The notes beneath the pieces were generated by a model, which saw only the letters and a program-made list of their open reading frames with translations, did not search any database and had not been told where the DNA came from. A stretch of DNA of 64,000 nt from Saliphagus infecundisoli (lineage in GTDB: Archaea > Halobacteriota > Halobacteria > Halobacteriales > Natrialbaceae), in assembly GCF_020177375.1 (NCBI RefSeq), contig NZ_JAIWHV010000003.1, positions 124,001-188,000 on the forward strand, read 5' to 3'. Shown here piece by piece: positions 16,058 through 25,141 of the stretch (position 1 is the first letter of the stretch; the number at the start of each line of letters is the position of its first letter). The translations under genes were made by a program, and so were the position numbers.

Positions 16058-17041
16058 ATGAACGACCGGACGCGGGTCCTCGTCGCGGTCTCTCTTACGG
16101 TCGGGCTCTTCCTCGCCGTCCAGCTGGGCGCTCTCGCGCTGCTCGAACCCTTCTCCGAGTCCGGCCAGCAGGCAGTCGATGATCCGGAGAACCCGACGAA
16201 CAGCCTGCTCTACTTCGGCGCGATCCTCGTCGGAACCGGCGTCATGCTCGCGGCCTTTCGCTACGGCTTCGAGTGGCTCATCCGCGGGCTCGTCCTCGTC
16301 CTCAGCGCCTTCCTCGCGTGGGTCGTCCTCGCCGAACTCCTCCCGCCCGCGATCTCGGTCGTCTCGCTCCCCGCCGGAATCGCCGTCGGGATCGCCCTGC
16401 TTGCCTACCCCGAGTGGTACGTGATCGACGCCGCGGGCGTCCTGATGGGCGCCGGCGCCGCCGGCCTGTTCGGCGTCAGCTTCGGGCTCTTGCCCGCGCT
16501 CGTTCTCCTGGTGGTGCTCGCGATCTACGACGCGATCAGCGTCTACCGGACCCGCCACATGCTCTCGCTGGCCGAGGGCGTGATGGATCTGAAGATCCCC
16601 GTCGTCCTCGTCGTCCCGACGAGTCTTTCGTATACCTACCTCGACGGGGAAAGCGCGGAGGGAGCGTTCGACGAGGAGAGCGATTCGGGTTCCGAGGACC
16701 GAACACAACCGGAGACCGGAGAGGACGACCCGGAACCCGCCGACCCCGAACGGGACGCCCTGTTCGTCGGCCTCGGCGACGCCGTGATCCCGACGATCCT
16801 GGTCGCGAGCGCCGCCGTCTTCGTCGATAGCGGGACGCTCGCGGTGCCGGGGATCACCGTCAACCTCGCCGCGCTCGGCGGGATCGTCGGTACCCTCGCC
16901 GGACTCCTCGTCCTGCTCGTGTTGGTGTTCCGTGGCCGACCCCACGCGGGCCTCCCGCTGCTCAACGGCGGCGCCATCGCCGGCTATCTGCTGGGTGCGC
17001 TCGCCAGCGGCCTCTCGCTTTCGGCGGCGCTCGGGCTCTAG
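16058..17041 (+). CDS. Presenilin-like intramembrane aspartyl protease (A22 family)
   Basis: A 327-residue membrane protein with about nine hydrophobic segments. The two catalytic aspartates are in AIYDAISV (about residue 153) and FVGLGDAVIP (about residue 235). The third motif near the C-terminus, AGLPLLNGG, corresponds to the PAL region. Between the aspartates lies a hydrophilic, very acidic cytosolic loop (about 190-228). This matches archaeal presenilin homologues, which cleave transmembrane helices of other proteins. Substrates are unknown. It follows gar1 after 129 bp and is convergent with a lipoprotein gene, overlapping it by 4 bp. Confidence 0.9.
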   Translation: MNDRTRVLVAVSLTVGLFLAVQLGALALLEPFSESGQQAVDDPENPTNSLLYFGAILVGTGVMLAAFRYGFEWLIRGLVLVLSAFLAWVVLAELLPPAISVVSLPAGIAVGIALLAYPEWYVIDAAGVLMGAGAAGLFGVSFGLLPALVLLVVLAIYDAISVYRTRHMLSLAEGVMDLKIPVVLVVPTSLSYTYLDGESAEGAFDEESDSGSEDRTQPETGEDDPEPADPERDALFVGLGDAVIPTILVASAAVFVDSGTLAVPGITVNLAALGGIVGTLAGLLVLLVLVFRGRPHAGLPLLNGGAIAGYLLGALASGLSLSAALGL

Positions 17042-17673
17042 TGGTCGAGCCCCTCGAACATCGTCTCGATCCGGCCCGCAGACCCGGGCAGCGCCTCAGG
17101 ATAGACCCCGACGGCGACGACGTGGTCCCCCTCATGTGCGAGTCGGGTGACGTCGATCAGAGCATCGACCTCGTATCCCTCGATCGTGACCGTCCCCGAA
17201 AAGGTCGTGACCGTCGTCGCCTCGAGGGACTCCACGCTCCGCTCTCCCACGGGCTCGCCCCTGACCGACAGCTCCGGGTACTGCTCGTCGGCGTAGGCGG
17301 CGATCTCTTCGGGTCCCATCTCGGCGATCGGGTTCAGCTCCCGACCCAGCACCGACGCTCGGGGACTCGTCACCGTCGTGAACACGCCGGCCGTGACCTC
17401 GCCGATTCCAGGGAGGTCCCCCGACCGGGCGTACTCGACATACTGGTTGCGGAACTCGACGGACTGGCCCGCGACCGTCTCCTCCTCGACGACCTCGTGG
17501 CTCTCCTCCAAGCCGTAGCCGGCCTCCTCGATCGACGACTCCGCGACGGTCGCCGGCGCGGCCTCGTGGGTGGTGGCGTCGTCGATCGCGCCGCCGAGAC
17601 AGCCCGCGAGCCCGGCCACGGAGGCGGTTGCGACCCCGGCGAGCAGCCGGCGCCGCGAAGGGGGAGGACTCAT
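17038..17673 (-). CDS. DUF6517-like Tat lipoprotein
   Basis: The 211-residue product starts with a twin-arginine signal (SRRRLLAGVATASVAGLAGC) in which LAGC is a lipobox, so the mature protein is a lipoprotein starting near Cys24. The mature part is a compact beta-rich domain (about 45-211) that resembles the haloarchaeal DUF6517 family, by recollection. It is acidic and lacks catalytic motifs. The stop codon overlaps the end of the presenilin-like gene on the other strand. Function unknown. Confidence 0.75.
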   Translation of the reverse strand: MSPPPSRRRLLAGVATASVAGLAGCLGGAIDDATTHEAAPATVAESSIEEAGYGLEESHEVVEEETVAGQSVEFRNQYVEYARSGDLPGIGEVTAGVFTTVTSPRASVLGRELNPIAEMGPEEIAAYADEQYPELSVRGEPVGERSVESLEATTVTTFSGTVTIEGYEVDALIDVTRLAHEGDHVVAVGVYPEALPGSAGRIETMFEGLDH

Positions 17674-17842
17674 CGGGAGTCGGTAGGTCGCCGAGCCGCA
17701 TAGGGGTTTTCCTCTCTCAACGCCGGCGAGACTGCCCGTACCACGAGCATGGCTGAGGCCCGTCTACGGCCTGTGCATCCACCCGGCTGATCCGACCGCG
17801 ACGCGATCGAGAGTCCCCGCTCCGACGACCGACCTCGGCCGC
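17674..17842. other. Short intergenic region
   Basis: 169 bp between two genes on the minus strand. It should contain the promoter of the lipoprotein gene. No RNA gene, repeat or ORF is recognised. Confidence 0.5.
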
Positions 17843-18796
17843 TCACAGTTCGGCCAGGACCTCGTCGGAAAACTCCTCGAGAACCCCCCGCGGGTCCCGA
17901 TCGTCGTCCGTCTGCCGGATGTTGATCATCACGTGATCGACCCCGGCGTCGCGGAGCCCCCGAACGTGCTCGCGGAACCACTCGCTGCCGGCGGCGTACC
18001 CCTGGTGGATCGGCTCCGGCTCCGCCGACGGGTCCTCCTTCAGATCCACGTGCAACACCTGAACGTACGGCTTGGATTCCTCACCGGTCGTCTCGCGAAC
18101 CAGCTCCCGCCACGTCCCTAGTTGGTCCTCGAGGTCCTCGAGCGTGTGCTGGTAGTAGACCCAGCCGTCGCCGTGTTCGGCGATCCACTCGAGGGACTGG
18201 CGGGCGCGGCCGGTGACGAGAAGCGGGAGGGTCTCGGTCGTCGGTTTCGGCACGAGGTCGAGCGAGCCGTCGAGCGTCCCGAACGAGGAATCGAGTTCGG
18301 GGTAGTCCTCGGACCAGAGAGTCCGGAGCACGCCGACGTGTTCTCGGAACAGTTCACCCCGAGCGTCCTCGTCGATATCGAACGCCGGGAACTCCGATGG
18401 CCGGTCGCCGGTCGCGACGCCGAGGACCAGGCGTCCGCCCGACAGTCGGTCGACCGATGCGGCCGCCTTCGCGACGTGTAACGGATGCCTCAGCGGGAGG
18501 ATGATCGACCCCGTGACGAGCGCGACGTCGTCCGTGTTGGCGGCGACGTGTGTGAGGAAGACCCACGGGTCGTACACCTGTCCGGCGTCGTTGAACCGCG
18601 GCGAGTACAGCGGGACGTCGCGAAACCAGAGCGCGTCAAAGCCCAGGTCGCTTGCCTCACTCGCCAGTTCGACTTGTCGCTCTAAGTCCTCGAACGACGG
18701 AATCGGATCCGACGCCGTCGTGATCGGGAAGAACAGGCCGACCGAGAACCCGTCGTCGAACAGCCGTCGATAGCCCTCGTTCGCGTATGGACGCAT
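17843..18796 (-). CDS. Luciferase-like (LLM class) flavin-dependent oxidoreductase
   Basis: The 317-residue protein has the TIM-barrel pattern of luciferase-like monooxygenases. Markers are SVGLFFPI at the N-terminus, DALWFRDVPLYSPRF (about 55-69), VTGSIILPLRHPLHVAKAAA (about 95-114) and RLSGGRLVLGVATGDRP (about 119-135). A LLVTGRARQSLEWIAEHGDG segment lies near 200. It resembles the TIGR03571 subgroup, by recollection. Such enzymes use reduced flavin (FMN or F420) and oxygen or redox partners on diverse substrates. The substrate is unknown, and the gene stands alone. Confidence 0.85.
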   Translation of the reverse strand: MRPYANEGYRRLFDDGFSVGLFFPITTASDPIPSFEDLERQVELASEASDLGFDALWFRDVPLYSPRFNDAGQVYDPWVFLTHVAANTDDVALVTGSIILPLRHPLHVAKAAASVDRLSGGRLVLGVATGDRPSEFPAFDIDEDARGELFREHVGVLRTLWSEDYPELDSSFGTLDGSLDLVPKPTTETLPLLVTGRARQSLEWIAEHGDGWVYYQHTLEDLEDQLGTWRELVRETTGEESKPYVQVLHVDLKEDPSAEPEPIHQGYAAGSEWFREHVRGLRDAGVDHVMINIRQTDDDRDPRGVLEEFSDEVLAEL

Positions 18797-18846
18797 TGTC
18801 CCCGGTTTCGTCCACGGCCGAGTGAAGATTGTGATTGAGATCGTGG

Positions 18847-20343
18847 CTATTGAAGCCGGTAGGACGGCCCCGAGTCGGTGTCTTGAACCTCGACCCCGAG
18901 GTCCTCCAAATCCTCCCGGAGCTCATCGGCCCGATCGTAGTTGCCCGCCTCGCGTTCGCGCTCCCGGACCGACAACAGGAGGTCGACGACCTCTCCCGCG
19001 AGGTCGGCCCGGCCGTCGGTGTCGCCCGTAAAGGAGAGGCCCAGGACGGCGCCGAGTTCCTCCAGGGTTTCGACCGCCTCCCGAAGGCCGCGGTAGTCGT
19101 AGCTTCCGCCGGCGCCCGGAGCGGTTCGATCGAGATGGTGATTGATCGCGCCCGCGATCTCGAGGAGTTCGGACTGGGCCTCCCGGGTGTTGAAGTCGTT
19201 ATTCATCGCCCGCTCGAAGGCCACGCGGGCATCCGTGACGGCCTCCCGGAGATCGCCGTCCTCGGCCTTGCTGCCCGCGTCCGGCGAGTCGATGGCGTTG
19301 ACGGCACGCTCGTGGGCGCGCTCCATGCGCTCCCAGCGTTCCCCGGCCTCGGCGATCGTTTTCTCGCTGTAGAGCTGTTCGCTGTTGTACGAGCCCGCCG
19401 TGAGGAAGGTTCGCAACACGTTGGTTCCCCACTCGGAGACCGCCTCCTCGACGGTGACGAAGTTGCCCAGACTCGAGGACATCTTCTCGTCGCCGATCTC
19501 GAACAGTTCGCAGTGGAGCCAGTAGTCCGCGAAGCGCTCGCCGCTTGCGGCCTCGCTCTGGGCGATCTCGTTTTCGTGGTGGGGAAAGACCAGATCGCGG
19601 CCGCCGACGTGGATGTCGATGTGATCCGCGAGATGGGTCATGCTCATCGCCGAGCACTCGACGTGCCAGCCCGGACGGCCCTCGCCCCAGGGGGAGTCCC
19701 AGGTCGACGCGCCCGCGGCGGCCTCCTCGGCGGGCGCGGCCCCGTCGTGGCGGTGTTCCTCGATCGCGGCGGGATCGACGCCGCCCGCCTTCCAGAGCGC
19801 GAAGTCCGCGGGATGGCGCTTCTCGGATCGCTCGTCGGGATCGCCCTGGGATTCCATTTCGTCGATGTCCTGGTTCGAGAGTTCGCCGTACTCCTCGAAG
19901 CTCGTGACGTCGAAGTAGACCGACCCCTCCGACTCGTAGGCGTACCCTTTCTCGACGAGGGTCTCGATCAGTTCGACGATCTCGGGGACGTGTTCGGAGA
20001 CGCGGGGATAGACCTCCGCACGCAGGAGGTTCAGCGAACGCATGTCTGCGATCGTTCGGGCGAGGTAGCTCCGGGCGACCGCCTCTTCGTCTCCCCCCGC
20101 CTCGCCGATCCGGGCGACGATCTTCTCGTTGACGTCCGTGAAGTTCTCGACGTGGCGGACGCCGTAGCCCAGGTACTCGAGCCATCGGTGCATCACGTCG
20201 ACGTGGACCCACGACCGCGCGTGACCGAGGTGGGGCGGATCCGAGACCGTCAGGCCACAGTAGTAGAGTAAGACGTCCTCGGGGTCCCGCGGCTCGAAGG
20301 GCTCGCGTTCGCCCGTCAGCGTGTTCTCGACGTGGAGCGTCAT
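18847..20343 (-). CDS. cysS: Cysteinyl-tRNA synthetase
   Basis: The 498-residue class Ia synthetase has the signature HLGHARSWVHVDV (HIGH motif, about 38-50) and KMSSSLGNF (KMSKS motif, about 285). Cys29 in YYCGLTV, the Cys in WHVECSAMS and the His pair in FPHHENEIAQ supply the active-site zinc ligands that select cysteine. The DALR/anticodon-binding region follows. It charges tRNA-Cys in the cytosol. A Gly/Ala/Glu-rich insertion (EEAAAGAS, about 205-213) is typical of halophilic expansions. It is divergent from nothing immediate; the next upstream gene, on the same strand, begins beyond 20422. Confidence 0.97.
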   Translation of the reverse strand: MTLHVENTLTGEREPFEPRDPEDVLLYYCGLTVSDPPHLGHARSWVHVDVMHRWLEYLGYGVRHVENFTDVNEKIVARIGEAGGDEEAVARSYLARTIADMRSLNLLRAEVYPRVSEHVPEIVELIETLVEKGYAYESEGSVYFDVTSFEEYGELSNQDIDEMESQGDPDERSEKRHPADFALWKAGGVDPAAIEEHRHDGAAPAEEAAAGASTWDSPWGEGRPGWHVECSAMSMTHLADHIDIHVGGRDLVFPHHENEIAQSEAASGERFADYWLHCELFEIGDEKMSSSLGNFVTVEEAVSEWGTNVLRTFLTAGSYNSEQLYSEKTIAEAGERWERMERAHERAVNAIDSPDAGSKAEDGDLREAVTDARVAFERAMNNDFNTREAQSELLEIAGAINHHLDRTAPGAGGSYDYRGLREAVETLEELGAVLGLSFTGDTDGRADLAGEVVDLLLSVREREREAGNYDRADELREDLEDLGVEVQDTDSGPSYRLQ

Positions 20344-20421
20344 TGCCGGAGAATACCGCTGGCCGGACGTTAAAAGGTCGGATACGGGACCGTAGACCGA
20401 TCGAGCGAACGCCGCCGCGAG

Positions 20422-20898
20422 TCAGGGGACCGACTCGAGGGCGCTCTCGACGGTTCGGAGCGCGTTCGACCCCGCGCGGCGGTCGACGACGACCGCGAGT
20501 GCGTCGCCGCCGACGCCCGCAGCGTGGACCGCGACGTCCTCGACGGCGAGGGTCGCGAGGACGGTCCGGAGCGCAGCCGAATCGACGTCGCCGGTCGCAA
20601 GGACCGCGGTCCGGTCGCCGCCGCCGGCGGCGAGGGCGGTTCCGCCGACGGAAAGCAGCGGCTCCGCCTCGTCGGCGGGTCCGACGCCGCTTTCCATCGT
20701 GATCCGGGCCTTTCGGGGGCCGGGCTCGTAGTCGGGCAACTCCTCGGCGTAGCGCCGGAGCGCGGTCGCGACCGCCTCGGCATCGCCGACGTCGAGAAAG
20801 CGCGCCGCCGCGGTGTAGTTGACGACGCCCGCCCGGAGCGCGCTCACGAGAAACGGGTGCTCCCGTGCCGCGCGCCTCGTCTCGGCTGCAAGCGACAT
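20422..20898 (-). CDS. Uncharacterised haloarchaeal protein, possible ACT-like domain
   Basis: A 158-residue soluble protein. Residues 1-55 are helical (MSLAAETRRAAREHPFLVSA, then ARFLDV). Residues 60-158 alternate strands and helices in an ACT-like pattern ending in VVVDRRAGSNALRTVESAL. No catalytic motif is visible. The ATG at 20898 was chosen since the frame upstream is a shadow of bolA. It is divergent from bolA, and 93 bp separate the start codons. I do not recognise a function. It might be a regulatory ligand-binding protein. Confidence 0.6.
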   Translation of the reverse strand: MSLAAETRRAAREHPFLVSALRAGVVNYTAAARFLDVGDAEAVATALRRYAEELPDYEPGPRKARITMESGVGPADEAEPLLSVGGTALAAGGGDRTAVLATGDVDSAALRTVLATLAVEDVAVHAAGVGGDALAVVVDRRAGSNALRTVESALESVP

Positions 20899-20991
20899 AT
20901 CTCCGAGGGCGTCCGGCGGGGGCATAAACGCGCCGACCGGATCGCCGCGGGGACCGCGGCGTTTTTCCCCTGGCCCGACCCAGAGGAGGCC

Positions 20992-21243
20992 ATGAATCCC
21001 GAGGATGTCGAGCGAGTCATCGAGAGCGAACTCGAGGGCGCGAAGGCGACGGTCCGGCGCGCGCGCGGCGAACACGACGACGACCACCTCGCGGCGACGG
21101 TCGTCTCGCCCACCTTCGAGGGCGAGGCGCTGGTCGCCCAACACCAGCAGGTGTACGACGCCCTGGGCGAGCGGATGACGACGGACATTCACGCCGTCGA
21201 ACTCTCGACGTACACGCCCGCGGAGTACGAAGAGCAGAAGTAG
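20992..21243 (+). CDS. bolA: BolA family protein
   Basis: The 83-residue protein is the size of a single BolA domain. It has an N-terminal helix (MNPEDVERVIESELEGAKAT) and a conserved core with HLAATVVSPTFEGEALVAQH, followed by the helix QQVYDALG. The C-terminal IHAVELSTYTPAEY matches the family end. BolA proteins partner with monothiol glutaredoxins in iron-sulfur trafficking in eukaryotes and bacteria. Archaeal roles are not established. An agaggaggcc ribosome-binding sequence is just before the ATG. Confidence 0.9.
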   Translation: MNPEDVERVIESELEGAKATVRRARGEHDDDHLAATVVSPTFEGEALVAQHQQVYDALGERMTTDIHAVELSTYTPAEYEEQK

Positions 21244-21303
21244 TTCCCGACAGGTCGGGAGAAAGATCAGTTCGTTTATCAGGTTACCGTCGAACGGTCC
21301 CGC

Positions 21304-21768
21304 ATGGAGTCACTGCATTCGAGGGTGCGAGCCGTCTGGATCGTGCGGGCCGTCGTCGTCGCGTGCGTCCTCGCCGTCGCGGTCGCGGCCGCCGAGCGGT
21401 GGCTCGTCGACACCCTCCCGGCGGCCGCCCTCGTGGCCGTCGGCCTCGTCGCGGCGGGCGTCGGCATCGGCCACGCCCTCGTCCTCTACAGCAGGTGGGG
21501 GTTCGAGCTCCAGGACGACGCCCTCTATCTCGAGCGCGGTGTCGTCACGTTCGTCGAGACGTCGGTCCCCTTCGTCCGCGTCCAGCACGTCGACACCGAG
21601 TTCGGACCCGTAGAGCGTGCGCTCGGGCTCTCGAGCGTCGTCGTCTACACCGCCGGCTCCCGGAACGCCGACGTCACGATTCCTGGCTTGCGACCCGAGC
21701 GGGCCCGTCGGCTCCAGGACACCCTCCGGGACCTCGCGGTCGAGAGCGAGGGCGAGGACGCGGTATGA
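21304..21768 (+). CDS. bPH2/YdbS-like membrane protein, copy A
   Basis: A 154-residue protein with two N-terminal transmembrane helices (about 15-33 and 37-60) followed by a bacterial PH-like (bPH2/DUF304) domain. The domain contains [38 protein letters not shown] and TAGSRNADVTIPGL. It overlaps the next gene by ATGA, like the bacterial ydbS-ydbT pairs. The same two-gene arrangement recurs at 25142-27375, on the other side of fumC. The function of these proteins is poorly known; a membrane-associated assembly with the larger partner is inferred. Confidence 0.85.
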   Translation: MESLHSRVRAVWIVRAVVVACVLAVAVAAAERWLVDTLPAAALVAVGLVAAGVGIGHALVLYSRWGFELQDDALYLERGVVTFVETSVPFVRVQHVDTEFGPVERALGLSSVVVYTAGSRNADVTIPGLRPERARRLQDTLRDLAVESEGEDAV

Positions 21769-23333
21769 GCCGGCTCCATCCGGTTACGGCACTGACGAAA
21801 ACCCTCGGCTACGCGGTCCAGTGGGCATCGGTCCCGTTTTTCCTCGTCAGCATCCTCTCGGGGGCCTTCGACGTCGTCCGGATCGACTGGGTGTTCTCGC
21901 TCGCCCCGGTCGGCTTCCTCCTCGGGGCCGCCTATGGACTCGTCGAGTACTACCGCTTCGAGTACGAACTCAGCGAGGACACGTTCGATCTGGCCTCCGG
22001 CGTGTTCTCGCGGCGTGACCGGGAGATCCCGTTTCGCCGCGTCCAGAACGTCGACGTCTCCCGGGGGATCGTCCAGCGGCTCCTCGGGCTGGCCGTCGTC
22101 TCGATCGAGACCGCGGGCGGCGGCGACACCGAGGCGACGCTGCGGTACGTCGGCGAGGGCGAGGCCAACTGGCTCCAGCGGGAGATCCGTCGGCTGACCG
22201 CCGAGAACGACGAAATCGAAGCCGACGAGCAAGAAGGCCTCGAGCCCGATCCGACCGAACGCCCCGAACCGGCGACCGCCGGGACGAGCGGGGACCGCCG
22301 GCCGACGCACCTGTTCGAACTCGACCAGGTGGAACTCGGTCTCCTCAGTCTCACCACCGCCAAGCTCTCGGCGTCGATGGTCGTCGCCGTCGTGACCGCG
22401 TTCGGCGGCGACGCCGCCCTCGGCCTGGTGCTCTCGCTGGCCAGGCCGTTCGGCGGTCCCGCCCAACTCGCGGGCGCCTCCCCGCTGGAGTACGCCGCCC
22501 TGGCGCTTTCCTCGGCGCTCTACGGCGCGGTCGCGACCTACCTCGTCGGGGTCGTCTACACGTTCGTCGGCTACTACGGTTTCCGGATCGGGGAGGCCGG
22601 CGACGACCTCGTCTACGAGCGCGGACTCCTCCAGCGCTACAGCGGGTCGATCCCGACCGAAAAGATCCAGACGCTCTCGATCGTCGAGAACCCCCTCCAG
22701 CGCGCGATCGGCTACGCCGGCCTCCGGATCGAGACCGCGGGCTACGGCCCCGACGGCGGCGGGAACCAGTCGGCGATCCCGCTCGCCAAACGGAGCCGCG
22801 TCGAGCGGTTCGTTGCACGGGCGACCGGGATCGAATCTGGCGACTTCGACCGCCCGCCGACGGTGGCTCGCCGGCGCTACCTCGTCCGCTACTCGGTGAT
22901 CGCTGCTGCGATCGTCGCCGCGGCCGGCGCAGCCGGGATCGTCTGGGGCCTTCCCTACTGGTACGCGAGCGCCCTCGCCGTCCTTGGGGCGCCGGTCGGC
23001 GCCCACCTCCGGTGGACGAACCTCGGCTACGACCTCCGGGAAGACCACCTGCTGGTCCGAGAGGGGTTCTGGCGCCGGCGGACCCACGTCGTCCCCTACT
23101 ACCGCCTCCAGACGGTTTCGACCCGCCGGTCGGTCTTCCAGCGCCGACTCGGACTGGCCAGCCTCGTGATCGACACCGCCAGTTCGCGGACGTTCGTCCG
23201 GGGGACGCCGACGATCCACGACCTCTCGCTTTCGACGGCCCGGTCGATCCACGCCGACTGCCGGGAACGGTTAGAGGACGCCCGGCGGACCAGGGCCCGC
23301 GAGGAGCGTGCGCTTTCGGTGGCTTTTACCTGA
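21765..23333 (+). CDS. bPH2/YdbT-like membrane protein, copy A
   Basis: A 522-residue protein with three bPH2 (DUF304) units, each preceded by paired membrane helices. Unit 1 (about 60-150) contains [20 protein letters not shown]. Unit 2 (about 265-355) contains [20 protein letters not shown]. Unit 3 (about 420-500) contains REGFWRRRTHVVPYYRLQTV. A hydrophilic acidic linker (about 150-185) separates units 1 and 2. The ATG overlaps the stop of the small partner (ATGA), so synthesis is coupled. The closest relative in the window is the 578-residue protein at 25639. The cellular role is unknown. Confidence 0.85.
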   Translation: MSRLHPVTALTKTLGYAVQWASVPFFLVSILSGAFDVVRIDWVFSLAPVGFLLGAAYGLVEYYRFEYELSEDTFDLASGVFSRRDREIPFRRVQNVDVSRGIVQRLLGLAVVSIETAGGGDTEATLRYVGEGEANWLQREIRRLTAENDEIEADEQEGLEPDPTERPEPATAGTSGDRRPTHLFELDQVELGLLSLTTAKLSASMVVAVVTAFGGDAALGLVLSLARPFGGPAQLAGASPLEYAALALSSALYGAVATYLVGVVYTFVGYYGFRIGEAGDDLVYERGLLQRYSGSIPTEKIQTLSIVENPLQRAIGYAGLRIETAGYGPDGGGNQSAIPLAKRSRVERFVARATGIESGDFDRPPTVARRRYLVRYSVIAAAIVAAAGAAGIVWGLPYWYASALAVLGAPVGAHLRWTNLGYDLREDHLLVREGFWRRRTHVVPYYRLQTVSTRRSVFQRRLGLASLVIDTASSRTFVRGTPTIHDLSLSTARSIHADCRERLEDARRTRAREERALSVAFT

Positions 23334-23353
23334 CCCGCCGCGACCTCTCGGCC

Positions 23354-24763
23354 ATGACCGACGACGTTCGCATCGAGGAGGACAGCCTGGGAGAGATGGA
23401 AGTGCCCGCCGACGCCTACTGGGGCGCCCAGACCCAGCGCGCGGTCGAGAACTTCCCGATCAGCGGGATCACCTTCGGCCGGCGGTTCGTCCGCGCGCTG
23501 GGCGTCGTCAAGAAGGCCGCCGCCCAGGCCAACCGCGACCTGGACCTGCTCGACGACGAGATCGCCGACGCGATCGTCGAGGCTGCCGAGGAGGTCATCG
23601 CGGGCGAGCACGACGACCAGTTCCCCGTCGACGTCTTCCAGACCGGGTCGGGCACCTCCTCGAACATGAACGCCAACGAGGTGATCGCGAACCGCGCCGC
23701 CGAGATCACGGGCGCGGAGATCGGATCCCGTACTGTGCATCCGAACGACCACGTCAACTTCGGCCAGTCGAGCAACGACGTGATCCCCACGGCGATGCAC
23801 GTCGCGAGCCTCGAAGCGGCCGAGAAGGACGTGATCCCGGCGCTCTCGACGCTTCGGGAAGCGTTGGAGACAAAGGAAGAGGAGTTCGACGACGTCGTCA
23901 AGACGGGGCGAACGCACCTCCAGGACGCCACCCCCGTGACGCTCGGCCAGGAGTTCTCGGGCTACCGGAGCCAGGTCGAGAAGGGCCTCGTCCGGGTCGA
24001 CAACGCCCGGGAACATCTCGCCGAACTCGCCCTCGGGGGGACCGCGGTCGGCACCGGCTTGAACACCCACGAGGAGTTTCCCGGGCGGGCCGCCGAGTAC
24101 ATTACCAAGGAGACGGGCGTCCAGTTCCGGGAGGCCGACAACCACTTCGAGGCCCAGGCCGCCCACGACGCCATGAACGAGGCACATGGCGCCCTCCGGA
24201 CGGTCGCCGGCTCGCTGAACAAGATCGCAAACGACCTCCGGCTGCTCGCGTCGGGTCCCCGGAACGGACTGGGCGAAATCGAACAGCCCGAGAACCAGCC
24301 CGGCTCCTCGATCATGCCCGGCAAGGTGAACCCGGTCGTCGCCGAAGCGGTGAATCAAGTTCACAAACAGGTCGTCGGCAACGACGCCGCGGTGTCGGCG
24401 GGTGCCGCGGAGGGCCAGATCGACCTCAACCTCTACAAGCCGGTGCTGGCGCACAACTTCCTCGAGTCCGCCGAACTGATCTCGAACGCGAGCGCGGTGT
24501 TCGCCGAGCGGTTCGTCCGACCCCTCGAGGCCAACGACGAGCACTGCGCCGAGCAGGTCGAAGGGTCGATGGCGCTCGCCACCTCGTTGAACGTCCACAT
24601 CGGCTACGACAAGGCGAGCGAGGTCGCGAAGGCCGCCCTCAAGGAGGGCAAGACGGTCCGCGAGGTCGCCGTCGGGAAGGGCTACATCAGCGAGGAGGAG
24701 GCCGACGAGGTTCTCGACCCCGCGAAGATGACCGAGCGCGGACTGCTCGGCCGCGAGGAGTAG
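23354..24763 (+). CDS. fumC: Class II fumarate hydratase
   Basis: The 469-residue enzyme carries the fumarase/aspartase superfamily signature GSSIMPGKVNP (about 316-326). Also visible are TGSGTSSNMNANEV (about 97-110), HPNDHVNFGQSSND (about 129-142) and KTGRTHLQDATPVTLGQE (about 182-199), which build the tetrameric active site. It interconverts fumarate and L-malate in the citric acid cycle. It starts 20 bp after the bPH2 copy A gene, so it may share its transcript. That places a core metabolic gene between two paralogous membrane operons. Length and residues are normal. Confidence 0.95.
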   Translation: MTDDVRIEEDSLGEMEVPADAYWGAQTQRAVENFPISGITFGRRFVRALGVVKKAAAQANRDLDLLDDEIADAIVEAAEEVIAGEHDDQFPVDVFQTGSGTSSNMNANEVIANRAAEITGAEIGSRTVHPNDHVNFGQSSNDVIPTAMHVASLEAAEKDVIPALSTLREALETKEEEFDDVVKTGRTHLQDATPVTLGQEFSGYRSQVEKGLVRVDNAREHLAELALGGTAVGTGLNTHEEFPGRAAEYITKETGVQFREADNHFEAQAAHDAMNEAHGALRTVAGSLNKIANDLRLLASGPRNGLGEIEQPENQPGSSIMPGKVNPVVAEAVNQVHKQVVGNDAAVSAGAAEGQIDLNLYKPVLAHNFLESAELISNASAVFAERFVRPLEANDEHCAEQVEGSMALATSLNVHIGYDKASEVAKAALKEGKTVREVAVGKGYISEEEADEVLDPAKMTERGLLGREE

Positions 24764-24851
24764 CCGCGGTACTGACCCGTCGAACCCCGCCACAGTCAGG
24801 TCCGCGAACGGAATCCAAGCAGTTTTCACGGAGAACGTCGTCGGATGTATT

Positions 24852-25082
24852 ATGCACACCTGCCGAACCTGCAACCAGTCGTTCGGGAGCGAGCTCGCCC
24901 TCGAGCTCCACCGGGACACGTGCGCCGAGGGACGGTTGCTCTGTGGGCTCTGTGGCGAGCGGTTCCGGGAGGCCGAGGCCACCGAGGACGGCTGGCACTA
25001 CGCCTGCCCGAACGAGGACTGTTCGGGCGAGGGGCTGACCGAGGACCTCCTCGCGGGCGACGCCGGGACGGCGACCCGCTGA
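24852..25082 (+). CDS. Small zinc-finger protein (76 aa)
   Basis: The 76-residue protein carries two zinc-binding units. The first is [20 protein letters not shown], followed by DTC, a C2H2-like finger. The second is [14 protein letters not shown], then HYACPNEDC, a Cys4-like ribbon. Many haloarchaea encode such tiny double zinc-finger proteins, and a few affect motility or biofilm formation in model species. No function can be assigned here. It lies between fumC and the second bPH2 operon. Confidence 0.75.
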   Translation: MHTCRTCNQSFGSELALELHRDTCAEGRLLCGLCGERFREAEATEDGWHYACPNEDCSGEGLTEDLLAGDAGTATR

Positions 25083-25141
25083 GACGGCCAGACGGGGGTC
25101 GAATCCCATCCTTTATTCGGGGCCCAGCCCTCGCGCCGGGC

